Source: Hirundichthys speculiger (lineage: Eukaryota > Chordata > Actinopteri > Beloniformes > Exocoetidae). From it: DNA of 64,000 bases. The stretch's first letter is position 1. Every line of letters starts with the position of its first letter. The position numbers were made by a program, and so were the translations under genes. Below, in pieces: positions 23,757 through 34,515 of this stretch. Under the pieces are notes generated by a model. It was not told the origin of the DNA. It worked only from the letters and a program-made list of their open reading frames with translations, and searched no databases. The DNA is taken from the NCBI GenBank assembly GCA_018398805.1, contig JAGFBZ010002156.1:62001-126000 (forward strand), given 5' to 3'.

Positions 23757-24277
23757 CAATAATAAAATCAATCACAAAAAGCAGCTCCTCCACAGGGACC
23801 AAGAGAAGTCAAAGTCTGTGAAGGCTGCAGAGCTGATTCATTTATTCTTTTTTCTGCAGACATGAGATCCACATCAGGCGGGCAGAGGGTCGTCTACTTA
23901 TGCAGAGCAAAATCAATTCAATAATACTTCATTAATCCCCAAGGGGAAATTGATAGTCGCAGTTACTGTCATTACTTAAGTCTCTCCCAGGACTGATTAC
24001 AGATGTGGCTGTAATCAGGGGGGAGCTCCGGTAGCGGTCTGTGGTCTGAAGCAGATCTGAAGAAGCCTCGTTTGCTGAATCACTGTGTTGTGAAGAGGAT
24101 GTTCAGGGTTGAAAATAATTTCATCATGATGAATATAAATTAAGCCAAACATGAGTAGACTTTCCTCGACTCAAGAGAGGCAGAACTAAGACCAGCTGCC
24201 TCAGAACCAGCCTGGTGAATCCTAATTTTCTTCTCCTTTCCTGATGTTTCTGAGCCGTGTGTGAAGACGTCCAATTT
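23757..24277. other. Unassigned intronic sequence
   Basis: No recognised feature. A short CAATTCAATAATACTTCATT-like stretch near 23915 may be a degraded dispersed-repeat tail. Confidence 0.4.
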
Positions 24278-25708
24278 TTCAGCTCCTAATATCGATTTTT
24301 CAGATTTTTGCGTTTTCTTTTTTTTGATTTTTTCAAAAACACTAATAATAAACAATAAATAGATTGTTTTGAAGCAAATAGTTTTGACTCAATTTGTCAT
24401 CTGAATGATCAATATCATCTGATGAACATATACAGCAACTTGATTTTTCATCTCTAATTTTAATTTTGATATTATCTGGGTAGAATATCGTAATATATCG
24501 CGATATCGCGAACTCTTATCTGGGACTGGGCAAAGATTACAATTTTTAATCGTGATTAATAGCATTATTTCCCTGATTAATCACGATTAATCGCATTGTA
24601 TACGCAAAATCAAATAATGATTTCACAAGTAGTAAAATGCACTTTTATTTAAATGTTCTGCTGCCATATGAACTAAAGTGCCATAACATTTGTTGTTCAA
24701 ACACTTTCAACATCAGCACTTGTCAGTAACACACATTTAGTGTAAATCTCATCTTAAAAAATGTAAAATAAAATTAATATAGATTATTGCCACTGCCAGG
24801 GCATTAATGTCATACTGTTTTTATTAAAAAAAAAATTTAAAAAGTCTCCAAACAAAATCCAACAAAATGATTGTGTCTCAGCACAATCAGAACATTAAAA
24901 CAGGTAATTTCTGAGGTAACAGCAGAAACTTTTAACGGGGAGTTCAACTTGTCAGTTGTTACAAATAACCTTGTTTCTGTTGAATCCTCCGTCTGGGAGA
25001 ACTTTAAAATGAAAATGTCCATGTTAAAGTTCTGTAACTTTACCAATCCATGTATCATTCATTCTTTCCATTTTCAATTGTCAATCAAAAAAAAAAAAAA
25101 TTTAAAATTGACATTTTATTATGTTTTTCGTTCTTTTAATCTAACACAAAAAAAAATAACTGTTTTTTTTATATTTCAATTTTAGACTTGGATCAAAAAT
25201 ACTAAATTAAAAAATGGGCCACAGAACTGAATTTGTTTTATAATCGAGGACTGGACTTTCTGTTGTCATTACACATCTGTGCCACTAGATGGAGCCGCAC
25301 TGCAGTAACCAGCTAGAGAACAGCAGGACAGTGAACACATGGAGCAGATCTGATGGAACATGGAGGAATGACGCGAAAGTTTTGTTGCAGTCCAGAATTA
25401 TTTTTTAGACAGAATTGTTAATATTGCTACCTGAGTTGCTACCTGAACTGTAAAGTTCACAGATTTTTACCGTTCTCCATGTCTGTTTTAGCTTTTCTGC
25501 ATGTTTACCTGCTAATTATTTTCCGGTTCCGCAGCAGCCAGAAACAGACTTTTCAAAACAAAAGCATGTGAGCAACATGCGTTAACGTGCGATAAAATAA
25601 ATGTCGGCGTGAATAAATTGATGAGTTAACGTGATAATAATGGGTTAACTTGCCCAGCCCTAATCTTATTGTGACCCAAGTATCATGACACATATCGTAT
25701 TGCGATAT
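24278..25708 (-). mobile_element. Family B element interrupted by a family A copy
   Basis: Reverse-orientation family B sequence runs from TTTCAGCTCCTAATATCGAT through CATCTGATGAACATATACAG to GGTAGAATATCG, then resumes right of the insert with GTGACCCAAGTATCATGACA and ATATCGTATTGCGATAT. Both outermost ends are eroded, so no target duplication is visible. The family A copy (24521-25662) is the younger insertion. Confidence 0.8.
24521..25662 (+). mobile_element. Family A hAT-type element nested in family B
   Basis: The left end TGGGACTGGGCAAAGATTAC is slightly diverged and the right end is TTGCCCAGCCCTA. Flanks CTCTTATC and ATCTTATT (24513-24520, 25663-25670) agree at 6 of 8 positions. The 1142-bp copy keeps the internal GTGCCACTAGATGGAGCCGC block. 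The shared minus-strand frame with KLNSPLKVSAVTSEITCFN lies at 24837-25058. Confidence 0.85.
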
Positions 25709-27094
25709 CTGTGACACACTTCGTGTCCGCAGCCGAGCTGACGCAATTTAGGGGCGTCGTTGTCCTTCAGGTTGCAGTTGAGCGAGTCGAGACCCCGAAA
25801 GATCCCCGACCTTTACAAAAGTCTAGGTTTGTAGTCTTCAGATGTGGGAGAGTCTCTAAAGTTTTAGTTTTTAGCCTGACAGCCCCGTTGTTTTGCTGTT
25901 TCTGATGCACAGAGTCCTGTTAAATCCAGTTAACCATCACAGTGAAACAGAGTCTAGAGGATGATCCACCACCGCATCTAAAAATGTAAAGTCCTTTGAC
26001 ATGGTAACTCCTGCGCAGGCACAAGCCACCAAGTCATTTTGGATGTTATTTCACCTCATTCTTGCAAAAAAAAAAAATAAAAAAGTCTCTGCAGTCCTTT
26101 AGTCTGTGAGGCCACCAGATGTGTATTTGGACATCGGTGTTGAAAATAATCCAAAGTGGGAATGACTGTTGAAAACAAAGAGACCTTTTCTCTCTTTATC
26201 CCTCTGAAACCCATGAAAACCGTCCTGCTGTTTCCAGCAGACACTCTCATGTGTTAACAGAGCTTCAGCTCATTATCGACACGGACATCTTCACCGGAGG
26301 GAAGACGCTGCAAATAACAACAAATAACTCATCTTTGCCGCACACGAAATATAGTTTCAGATTCAGCAGAGTGCGTGACAACCTATAAGTCCTGACGAAT
26401 TACAGAGCCTGCACGCTCTGTCGAGCTGTTTACAAGTAAACAAAAGCAAGGCAGGAGGTGAGAAACGCAGAGCCGGGAGGAAGTGGGTTTGATTCGACGC
26501 TCGGCCGGGACGCTCTGCCTCGGAGCGCCCGGCTCGGTCGGCCAATCAGCTCTGACTCCTTCCTGCAGTCAGGTGAGAAGTGAAAAAAGTATGTGAGCAC
26601 AAAGAGACTCTTCAGGGTCCATAATTCTGTTTATCCTGACTTTCAAAGGTTCTCACTTGACTTAAACTGTAATATGCTCAGTTTTAAGGCCTCCAAGCCG
26701 TCATTTTAGGAGGTACACGACTGATTAAGCCATAAATAAGAGGTTTGAAAGAGCAGTTGTACCAGAAGTGTCTGCACTTTCTATTCACACGAGCAGAATT
26801 TGTATCTGTAGATCGGTCCTGAAAACTCACCTCATCTCTGTCTCATAGACTGTATGAGAAGAACTGGACAAACTCCCTCTGCTTCATACCCTAATCCCAA
26901 GTGTCGCAACCAAAACGACATCCGAAACGAGTGCTGCCAGAGCTGAAATGAGGACGAGCAGAGATCGCCCGCTGTCTGTTTACAGAGTTTACCGTCATCA
27001 GCCTCAGGATGATTGACAGAAGTTCTGACAGAATTAACCTTGGAAGGGTCTTGAGTTATCCGTGACTCGCAGCTCCTTCAGCTAATTCTATTTA
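25709..27094. other. Unassigned intronic sequence
   Basis: No element ends or exons recognised in about 1.4 kb. A family F-like piece (CGAGTGCTGCCAGAGCTGAA then ATGAGGACGAG) sits near 26925-26965. Confidence 0.4.
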
Positions 27095-27235
27095 TAGAGA
27101 CCAAAACTGTGAACCAGGCTGTAAATATGTTTATTTCTGCTGTAACGTTTTCCACCTTATCATAGGACTCTGCTGTGTTTGTGAGCCCGCCTCCACTGGT
27201 CAGCAGAGAAACTGCAACAAAACCTGCTTCCTGGT
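27095..27235 (-). repeat. Dispersed repeat family E copy
   Basis: Read on the minus strand it shows the family E order: a CTGACCAGTGGAGG block, then AGAAATAAACATATTTACAG and CCTGGTTCACAGTTTTGGTC. Ends are not defined. Confidence 0.55.
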
Positions 27236-27639
27236 GGGACTCGACCCAGAAGTGAAGTTGGTGCGTGATTAAAGCGTGAACAGCAGTCTGGCTGAGCAGC
27301 ACCCTCGTCGAGCAGACGCTAAAGGATGCTAAAGGACGGCAGCCTTTTGGGACTTCATCACAGCTTCCAGCTTCATCAGTCGAGGACGGTGGAGGAGCTG
27401 CAGAGATGTGGAGGTTCTGATGGAGGTCTGTCCCATTTCAAATGGTCTCCATTGGATCATTGGATCACTGCGGACCAGGAGATGGAGGTCTCGTTCCAAA
27501 CCTCCCGTTTCAAATGTCGATTTGGTGGCAACATCAGAAATCTTGGTGAAGGTCCAGGGAAGGCTCGTCCAAAAGGAGCGCCTGTAGCTGAGAGCAAAGT
27601 AGCTACGCTAACGGTCAAATGCTTTATTTAATTTTACCT

Positions 27640-27800
27640 GATGTTGTTCTTGTACAGTTGTCATGGACATTAAATCTAGCAATGGAGACCAAAGCTTATG
27701 TTTGTAACGGGGTGAAAATATGTTTTTTTTTTTTTCAGCAAAATTGGAGATTTTAGCATTTTAGCCTGGTGGTCAGTCGAGGAACTGCAGCTTCTCTTAT
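27640..27800 (-). repeat. Dispersed repeat family E copy
   Basis: On the minus strand it reads GCAGTTCCTCGACTGACCAC, then an AATTTTGCTG and A-rich run, AAACATAAGCTTTGGTCTCC and ATGACAACTGTAC. This is the same order as the 53630 copy. Confidence 0.6.
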
Positions 27801-28150
27801 TACTGCGTTGAACTCGACTCCGAAGAGCAGATGTCGGCCCTTGTTGCCTTTTTTTACGTAGTTCAGTTAAAAAACAAACATCCTCCAATTGCTTTCCGCC
27901 ACCATGGCACATGACTGGCAGGATTAGTTGAGGAAGGTAACCCGTAACGACGGATTCAGCTGGACCAGCAGGCCAAACATGGGGCTCACTGCAGCACACA
28001 GAAAACAGAGTTCCTGAGTCGTGATCAAAGGAAAACAACGCTATCGTGGTGTCTGATCGATCTGAACAGGGATCAAACTGGAAAATAAGGAGCCTTTAAC
28101 AATAAAGTTTACAGTATTTGTTATGGATGTCATCGCTCGCTGCCTCCTGC

Positions 28151-28152
<2 letters not shown>
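27801..28152. other. Unassigned intronic sequence
   Basis: No recognised feature. Confidence 0.4.

Positions 28153-28242
<90 letters not shown>
28153..28242. repeat. (GA)n microsatellite
   Basis: About 44 uninterrupted GA dinucleotides. Frames read as Arg-Glu or Ser-Leu repeats and are not coding evidence. Confidence 0.98.
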
Positions 28243-28244
<2 letters not shown>

Positions 28245-28944
28245 CATCATTGTGCGTTATTTTCTGCGATCGAGGCCGGGGCCGTGTGTGATTTTAATCA
28301 AGAGTATTTTTATCTGCGGGATATTAATATGCATGGCACGGGCAATCAGAGGAAGGGAGGGAAGGAATGAGCGGGGAGAAAATGAATGAATCAAATTAGG
28401 TGGGCTGGTGTTGGGGGGGGGGCTCTGAAACTGATGCAACGGTGCGTGATGTGTGTGCAGGCTGGATGCTTCCTGCGTTTATGTGAGAAAAGATAATGAA
28501 GCGCTGACAGTACAGTCGTACTGGTGGTCTGAGGGGGAAATTCGTCGACTGTACAGTCGCCCTGCTCACCAACACAGTGAACCAGCCGCATGGAATACGA
28601 GTGCTGCTTTGATTGACGCGTATGTTCTCTCAAAATAGCTCACTGGCTTTGTTTAGCATAAAACGGGGGAGGTGGGGAGCTTGGTTTGTCCAGAGGGACA
28701 ATCGAGAAGAAAAAGACATTTAAAAAAAAATCAACATTCGCTGAAGTGAACCACATCAGACGTGAGTTGGAACATGTCTGATTGTCTTCAGGGCCATTTG
28801 GACGTTAAAGTCCGAGGATCTTTTTTCGGCGCTTCAGTATTTACGCGATACGTGAGAAAGAACGGACTTCGAATCATATGCAAACGTTAGTACCTCCTTT
28901 TTTAAACCCCTCGCTCCTCTTAGAGGCACCAGCTGCGTCCTCAG
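28243..28944. other. Unassigned intronic sequence
   Basis: Contains a G-run near 28412-28421 but no recognised element or exon. Confidence 0.45.
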
Positions 28945-30392
28945 TAGGTGTGAGCAAGGACCTCACAATATGATATGTATCATGATACTTGGGTCACGAT
29001 ACGATATTATCGTGATATCACGATATATTCGGATATTCTACCCAGTTAAAATCAAAATTAAAAGTAGAAATGAAAAATCAAGTTGTTGTATATGTTCATC
29101 AGATGATATTGATCATTCAGAGGACAAATTGACTCTATTTGCTTCAAAACAACCTATTTATTGTTTATTATTAGTGTTTTTGCTAGGGGTGCACGATAAC
29201 TATGGGGCCGATAACAGGAAATTATGACGTCATCCCAATAGGTCCGATATCACGACGAATAGCCCCGATAACATTTATATTTTTGTCAACACGGCAGTGC
29301 CTCGCCCCCTTTGAGCCTTGAATGACCGGCAGTGAATGTTATGTTCAAGTGACTTTAACATAATCAGAAAAACGATTACTCAATAAGGAAAATCAAGAAT
29401 ACCCCCTCATGCCAGAAAACAACCCGTTTACTCGGGTTTTTTGACTTTAGTTGCGGATTTGAATTGATATTTGCAGTATTCTCCCTCATGTTACACATAA
29501 AAAAAGAAAAAATAGAAAGGGCTGAAATAACGACTAGCAAACGAGGAAACGTCGGAATTTACATTACACCTTGAATGCAGCATGCGTTGTACTGATCACA
29601 ACAAACATGGCGTCGTGGAACTTCGTTTAAGTTTCAGAAGAAGATAGTTTGGTGGTTATTTGTGACGAATCCTCCAAGTGAATTCTACGAGGAGGGAAGC
29701 ACAAGCTTTAATACGTAAAACCTGATCGGCCTCCTACAACATAACACGCTTCGATGGAATTTTGAAATCGCGCTAACGGAAGCTAATGCTAACATGCGCA
29801 AGCCAGCAGGAGTCTCTCCTCCCCTCCCTCTGCTCTCCCTCATTCCTCTCATCTAAAGCTTCCATGAGATTAAAAATAAAAATCACTGAACCTCATTTAC
29901 TTTAATTAAAGGTATTAATTTAAATGGAACCACAAGCCAAAATCCTTTTAAATGTAAATCTTTTTCAGTTTGTAATTTTGATGTATGTATTTCCATCAGT
30001 TCAAGGAGCCTTTATTTTTTATATCAGTCAGTAATGCACCTTATTTAAGTCAATGTGAGATATCAAATAGGTCTGTTTGATAGCTTTAAGAAAATGTTTG
30101 AGAGGCTTGCCAATAGTTTTTCATTGGAAAAAATAAATATCATGTAAAAAGTCAAAACTATTTTTGATTTTGTTCATAGTATTGATGTAATGATCTTAGG
30201 TATATGTGTGTGTTATCAGTTATCGGTATTGGTATCGGCCATTAGGAGCTGAAAGTTATCGGTTATCAGTATCGGTTTTAAAAAACAGTTATTGTGCATC
30301 CCTAGTTTTTGCACATTTAAGTATTTTCCTAAAAAATCGATATTAGGAGCTGAAAAATTGATATTATATCGGGCGGCCGAAAATTGCGATAA
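28945..30392 (+). mobile_element. Family B element interrupted by a family D element
   Basis: It starts TAGGTGTGAGCAAGGACCTC and carries ATATGTATCATGATACTTGG, ATCAGATGATATTGATCATT and, after the insert, AAAATCGATATTAGGAGCTG and GGGCGGCCGAAAATTGCGAT. The expected CACACCCCTA terminus is lost on the right. The 29184-30304 insertion splits the TTAGTGTTTTTGCACATTTA segment that is intact in other copies. Confidence 0.85.
29184..30304 (+). mobile_element. Family D hAT-type element nested in family B
   Basis: It starts TAGGGGTGCACGATAAC and ends TTATTGTGCATCCCTA, with a perfect duplication GTTTTTGC (29176-29183 and 30305-30312). The duplication is itself family B sequence, which proves the order of insertion. 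The 1121-bp interior contains a short ATGGCGTCGTGGAACTTCG start followed by a stop, and no usable transposase. Its right part (TTATCGGTATTGGTATCGGC, TTAGGAGCTGAAAGTTATCG) echoes the family B AGGAGCTGAAAAATCGAT text. Confidence 0.92.
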
Positions 30393-30616
30393 ATTGTCGA
30401 ATAAATTGCCCTCGGCGTCGCCGTCCACCCACCCTTGATGGAGCGACGTCAAGCGTTTCTAGACTTGACCACCGTGGTCCCATCGCTTCCACCAAACGTT
30501 GAATTATCAGTTTTACCAGTTCCACCTTAAACATTCACTTTATGCAACCAAAGGAAAAAAAAAGGAAAAAGAGAAAGAAACACCTCACCAAGTTTGCGTT
30601 TAGCAACTCAAACAGG
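30393..30616. other. Unassigned intronic sequence
   Basis: Nothing recognised apart from an A-rich GGAAAAAGAGAAAG stretch. Confidence 0.4.
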
Positions 30617-30780
30617 AAAAGTTGCAGTTCCTCAACTGTCCACTGGAGGCTGGTTAAAAACACGAGTCAGTCTCCACTGAGCTCCATGTTAAAACCGTTT
30701 TGGTCTCCAAAGCTCGATTACACATCCAGTACAACTGTACGGGAAATTTTTTTTTTTTTTTTTTTTGCGCCACATCAGTG
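30617..30780 (+). repeat. Dispersed repeat family E copy with T-run
   Basis: GTTGCAGTTCCTCAACTGTC, CTCCATGTTAAAACCGTTTT and GTCTCCAAAGCTCGATTACA follow the family E order, ending in a run of about 22 T. Confidence 0.65.
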
Positions 30781-31589
30781 CGGACCTCTTGTGTAGATGA
30801 CAGTTGATCATTTCTGGATGAACCCACGGTGATATCACCGAACAGCAACCATCCCACCTTACAGGTTGAACCGTTTCTCTGTTGGGTTTTGATGTTCACT
30901 TCTGCACATTTATTTTTACAAAGATATTTGTTTAGGGAGAAGAGAGCACGGGGAGAATGTTTCGTCAGACTGCTAATTTAGAAGGACATGCAGACGAAAT
31001 GAGCAGAGAGCTTCTGAAAAACACTTTCTTCCCGTCGTCAGTGGCTCTTGAAAGTCCTCTCCTCTCCACAGCCATCGTCTCTCCCCATCCCACCCTCCCG
31101 TTGACCCGACCACGACGGCTTCTCTCAGTGAGGTCTGTCATTTTTCTGCTTTGCTGCTTCGCCCGCTGCCCTGTGTAGTTCTGATAATCGCTTATGTGGA
31201 TGCGAGGAAATTGAATTCTGGTTCCTTTATAACGCCGGTTTCCTTTTGTGCCTTCTCCCCATCACCGCGCTGTTATCCGAAGCCTGCTGCTTGGAAACAT
31301 GATCTGATATCATGCATGATTTGGGTTTGTGTGTGTGTCGTGAACCTTTAGTGAGTAAAATCAAAGTTTGACGATGACTTTTCAGTTGAATCATCAGGTA
31401 TCATTCCTGATGACGACGCTTCTCTACAGCTGGACATCAATATTTCCTTCACCTCCTGAAAGCTTCATTGGACAGATGACGACATTAACTGCATCAGTCA
31501 AGTTCATACACTTTTACACTTTCAAGGTCCTTTTTTTAATTCCAGCAAAATAAAGTTGTGGTAAATTACATATTTACATGAGTACATGC
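30781..31589. other. Unassigned intronic sequence
   Basis: No repeat ends or convincing exons. Several short plus-strand frames (30957-31178, 31151-31351) have no recognisable features. Confidence 0.4.
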
Positions 31590-32165
31590 ATGAGAGCTCC
31601 TCTAGTCCCAGTTTCAGTTCTAGCAGCGCTTGTTTCAGGTCTCATTTCTGAAGCAACACTTGAAATGAGGACGGTTTGTAGGGGTGAGTATTGGCAAGGA
31701 CCTCGCAATACGATATTATCATGATACTTGGGTCACAATACGATATTATCACAATATCATGATATTGTGATATATCATGATATTGTGACAAAATCGTGAT
31801 ATTGTGATAATATCATGATATCATGATATTATCACAATATCATGATATCACAATATATTGCAATATTCTACCCAGTTAATATCAAAATTAAAGTAGAGAT
31901 GAAAAATCAAGTTGCTGTATGTTCATCAGATGATATTGATCATTCAGAGGACAAATTATGTCAAAACTATTTGCTTCAAAACAACCTATTTATTGTTTAT
32001 TATTAGTGTTATTGCACATTTAAGTAACCATTAGTAACCAATAAAAAAATGATATTAGGAGCTGATGGTAAAATCGCGATATATTGCCAAATCAGTTTTT
32101 TTTCACACCCCTAATGGTTTGACAGATTTGATCAAAATGGTGTAAAGTAATATTAATTATTGTCC
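31590..32165 (-). repeat. Dispersed repeat family F split by a family B insertion
   Basis: Left part: CCCAGTTTCAGTTCTAGCAG then CGCTTGTTTCAGGTC and TTGAAATGAGGACGGTTTG. Right part after the insert: GACAGATTTGATCAAAATGG, TGTAAAGTAATATTAATTAT. Rejoined in order, this matches the uninterrupted copy at 55265-55385. Confidence 0.65.
31679..32113 (+). mobile_element. Family B hAT-type MITE
   Basis: It starts TAGGGGTGAGTATTGGCAAG and ends TTTTTTTCACACCCCTA. Flanks ACGGTTTG and ATGGTTTG (31671-31678, 32114-32121) match at 7 of 8. The left part contains an expanded array of ATATCATGATATTGTGATA-type words that can fold into hairpins. The core has TACCCAGTTAATATCAAAAT and CATCAGATGATATTGATCAT. No coding capacity. 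Confidence 0.92.
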
Positions 32166-32259
32166 TGGGTTAACACAAGCTAACACAGCCAAGCTAAAAT
32201 AGCAAACTGTCCCTGAACTAAGGGGCGTCTTTCCAGTCAGCTTCCCAATTCCTGCATTT

Positions 32260-32460
32260 TTGCAATATAGTTTTATTTATTTTTTTATTTTATTTAACCT
32301 TTATTTAACCAGGTTAGTCCCATTGAGATTAAGAATCTCTTTTCCAAGGGAGACCTGGCCAAGACAGGCAGCAGCAGCAAAACACAAAGTTGCAGACAAA
32401 GACATACAAAGAAACAAAGTACAATTTACAAGCAGTAAAATTTGCATGAAATAAAACTAT
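32260..32460 (+). repeat. Dispersed teleost repeat (AACCTTTATTTAACCAGG type)
   Basis: AACCTTTATTTAACCAGGTT, CCCATTGAGATTAAGAATCT and AAGGGAGACCTGGCCAAGAC form a sequence I know as very common in teleost DNA. I do not assign a transposon class, and its ends are undefined here. Confidence 0.65.
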
Positions 32461-33202
32461 CTATAAACAAGATGAGAGTCTCTGGGAGTCATTTATACAA
32501 ACATCAAGCTAAAAACAGCAACATCCCATGGAAACTGCTTCCAAGTCCTTCAGTAGTACACAGTACGTGGAAAAAGAGGCTGCAAAATCACTCTGTGTAG
32601 AACATCCAGATGACATCACGGATTGTTCGTCCAGTAATATACAGTCTATGACTAAACCCCATAGAGGAGCAGTCACAAGCAGCTCTGGAAAGAAGAATGG
32701 TCCAAAATTCCTCCTGAACACAGATGCTGAGAAGCTATCCCATCACAAAAAAAAAACCCAAACAATTCAACAGCACGGATGGCACCATCCACAGTCTCCT
32801 TAAAAGCGTCATCGTGATGCTGCTGCAGCTCTCAGAACCAGGGTAGTTCAGACCTCTGCAGCTGAATCGAGCAACTCTGCCACGCTGCCGTCAGCTGAAA
32901 ACCAGAGTCAGCTTTTTAGGAATTAACATTGGGGGGGGGGGGGGTTAATTCTACTGATTGCTTGTTACACAATTGAGTCTGAATGTGTCTGAGAGCCAAG
33001 AAACTGACCTAAGAAAGACGAAGCTGGAGGTCACTGGTGATCAATCAGCAAATGTATTCATTATAACAAAAACAGGCAGCTTATGGCCGTTTCCCTTCTT
33101 TAGGGGTTATAAGAGCTAATCTCTCACTGATTTGACCCCTCCTGACCCAGCGCCAACATCCCCACAACCAGCGTTGACTCCTACCACAAAGAAGGCTGCG
33201 CT
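32461..33202. other. Unassigned intronic sequence with a 14-G run
   Basis: No element or exon recognised. There is a homopolymer of 14 G at 32931-32944. Confidence 0.45.
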
Positions 33203-33371
33203 GCAGTTCCTCAACTGACCACTAGTTGTTGGCTCCAAAACAGAGCAAACTCCCATCTCCATGTTAAAATGTCCACATTTACAATAGAAATAAATTATTG
33301 TTCAGCCTGTTAAAAAAAGCAACTTTGGCCTCCATGGCTGGATGTTCAAGAACGTCGTCATTTGATTGGCA
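33203..33371 (+). repeat. Dispersed repeat family E copy
   Basis: CTGCAGTTCCTCAACTGACC, GTTGGCTCCAAAACAGAGCA, CTCCATGTTAAAATGTCCAC, AGAAATAAATTATTGTTCAG and AACTTTGGCCTCCATGGCTG give the fullest example of the family in intron 1. Confidence 0.7.
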
Positions 33372-33381
33372 GCTGTCCTAG

Positions 33382-33681
33382 TAGGGGTGAGTATTGGCAA
33401 GGATGATATGTATCATGATACTTGGGCCACGATGCTGTATATGTTCATCAGATGATATTGATCATTCAGAGGACAAATTGAGTCAAAACTATTTGCTTCA
33501 AAACAATCTATTTCTTGTTTGTTATTAGTGTTTTTGCACATTTAAATTTTAAACAATTTAAATTTGAAAATGAAACAATTTTTCTAAAAAAAAATTGATA
33601 TTAGGAGCTGAAAAATCGATATCATATTGGGCGGCCGAAAATCGCGATATATTGCCAAGTTGATTTTTTTCCACACTCCTA
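33382..33681 (+). mobile_element. Family B hAT-type MITE, shortened
   Basis: It starts TAGGGGTGAGTATTGGCAAG and ends TTTTTTTCCACACTCCTA. Flanks TGTCCTAG and TGTCATAG (33374-33381, 33682-33689) agree at 7 of 8. About 130 bp of the left subterminal region seen in other copies is missing, giving 300 bp. Confidence 0.9.
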
Positions 33682-33919
33682 TGTCATAGCCAATTGCTGG
33701 CAGTCATCAGGTTGGTCTGGAAGGCTCCAAAGAAGGAGAATCTTTGTCAAGATTCTCATAGTTAGGACCCAAATGCAGGAGATTCCAACTAAAAGCCCTT
33801 TACTTTGCCGCGGTGCAGCGTCAACAAACAGAGGAAAAAGCAGGGCAGCGACACTGAGTATAACAGGACATGACAGGATGAACCAGCAAAGAGGCAGGAA
33901 GAGGTGAGACACTATATAC

Positions 33920-34507
33920 CACCTGTGTCAAACACAAGGCCCGCGGGCCAAATGTGGCCCGCCACGTCCTTTTATGTGGCCCTGGAGAGCCTACATCTCC
34001 CATCATGCATTTCGTCATTACCCACAACAATAATGGTAGCTATGAGCAAGACAATTTTTCAGAACATCTCCAAGAAAAGAAAAATTGATGCACAAGGAAG
34101 GCAGTTTCATGAATGATGGGAAAACGACTGTATGTCTTTTGTGTTATGAGGCAGGTGTCAGTCGTGAAAGAGTTTAATCAACGTCGGCATTTTGACAGCA
34201 AACACGGAGCTAAGTATGCTAAATTTAGCCTGCAAGACAAACAAAGAATCGCTTCCGCTTCTGAAACCAAGGTAATGGATACTCTAGATACAACCACAAA
34301 CCCTTAGTTTAATATAATAATGACTTAAATATTTGAAACTTGAATACATAATAAATACAGAAACTGTTATTTAACATTATAGTAAGGTGTAGTTTAATTT
34401 ATTTTGATTTACATTGCATTTTGTTACATTCATGCTGTCAATCTGGCCCTTCGAGGGCAACCATGACGCTGATGTGGCCCTCAGTGAAAATTAGTTCAAC
34501 TCCTCTG
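33920..34507 (+). mobile_element. Charlie-like hAT element with perfect target duplication
   Basis: The element begins CACCTGTGTCAAACACAAGG and ends ATTAGTTCAACTCCTCTG. A perfect 8-bp CTATATAC duplication flanks it (33912-33919 and 34508-34515). Subterminal text GGGCCAAATGTGGCCCGCCA and, at the other end, GATGTGGCCCTCAGTGAAAA is the classic pattern of vertebrate Charlie-type hAT ends. A broken BED-type transposase start lies inside (34022-34306). The 588-bp length shows a large internal deletion. Confidence 0.92.
34022..34306 (+). pseudogene. hAT transposase N-terminal fossil (GTF2IRD2/ZBED-like)
   Basis: The first frame gives AMSKTIFQNISKKRKIDAQG then RQFHE and a stop. After frame changes the sequence continues with a Cys-containing FVL-CYEAG segment, then SVVKEFNQRRHFDSKHGAKY and AKFSLQDKQ. 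A KRKxD start, CxxC and a NxRRHFDSKH zinc-ligand motif are typical of BED-finger hAT transposases, including those domesticated as GTF2IRD2. Stops and frameshifts break it and there is no catalytic core. Confidence 0.72.
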
Positions 34508-34515
34508 CTATATAC

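Noticed and set aside
28123..28389. Arg-Glu and Ser-Leu repeat frames
   Set aside because: Translation of the (GA)n microsatellite.
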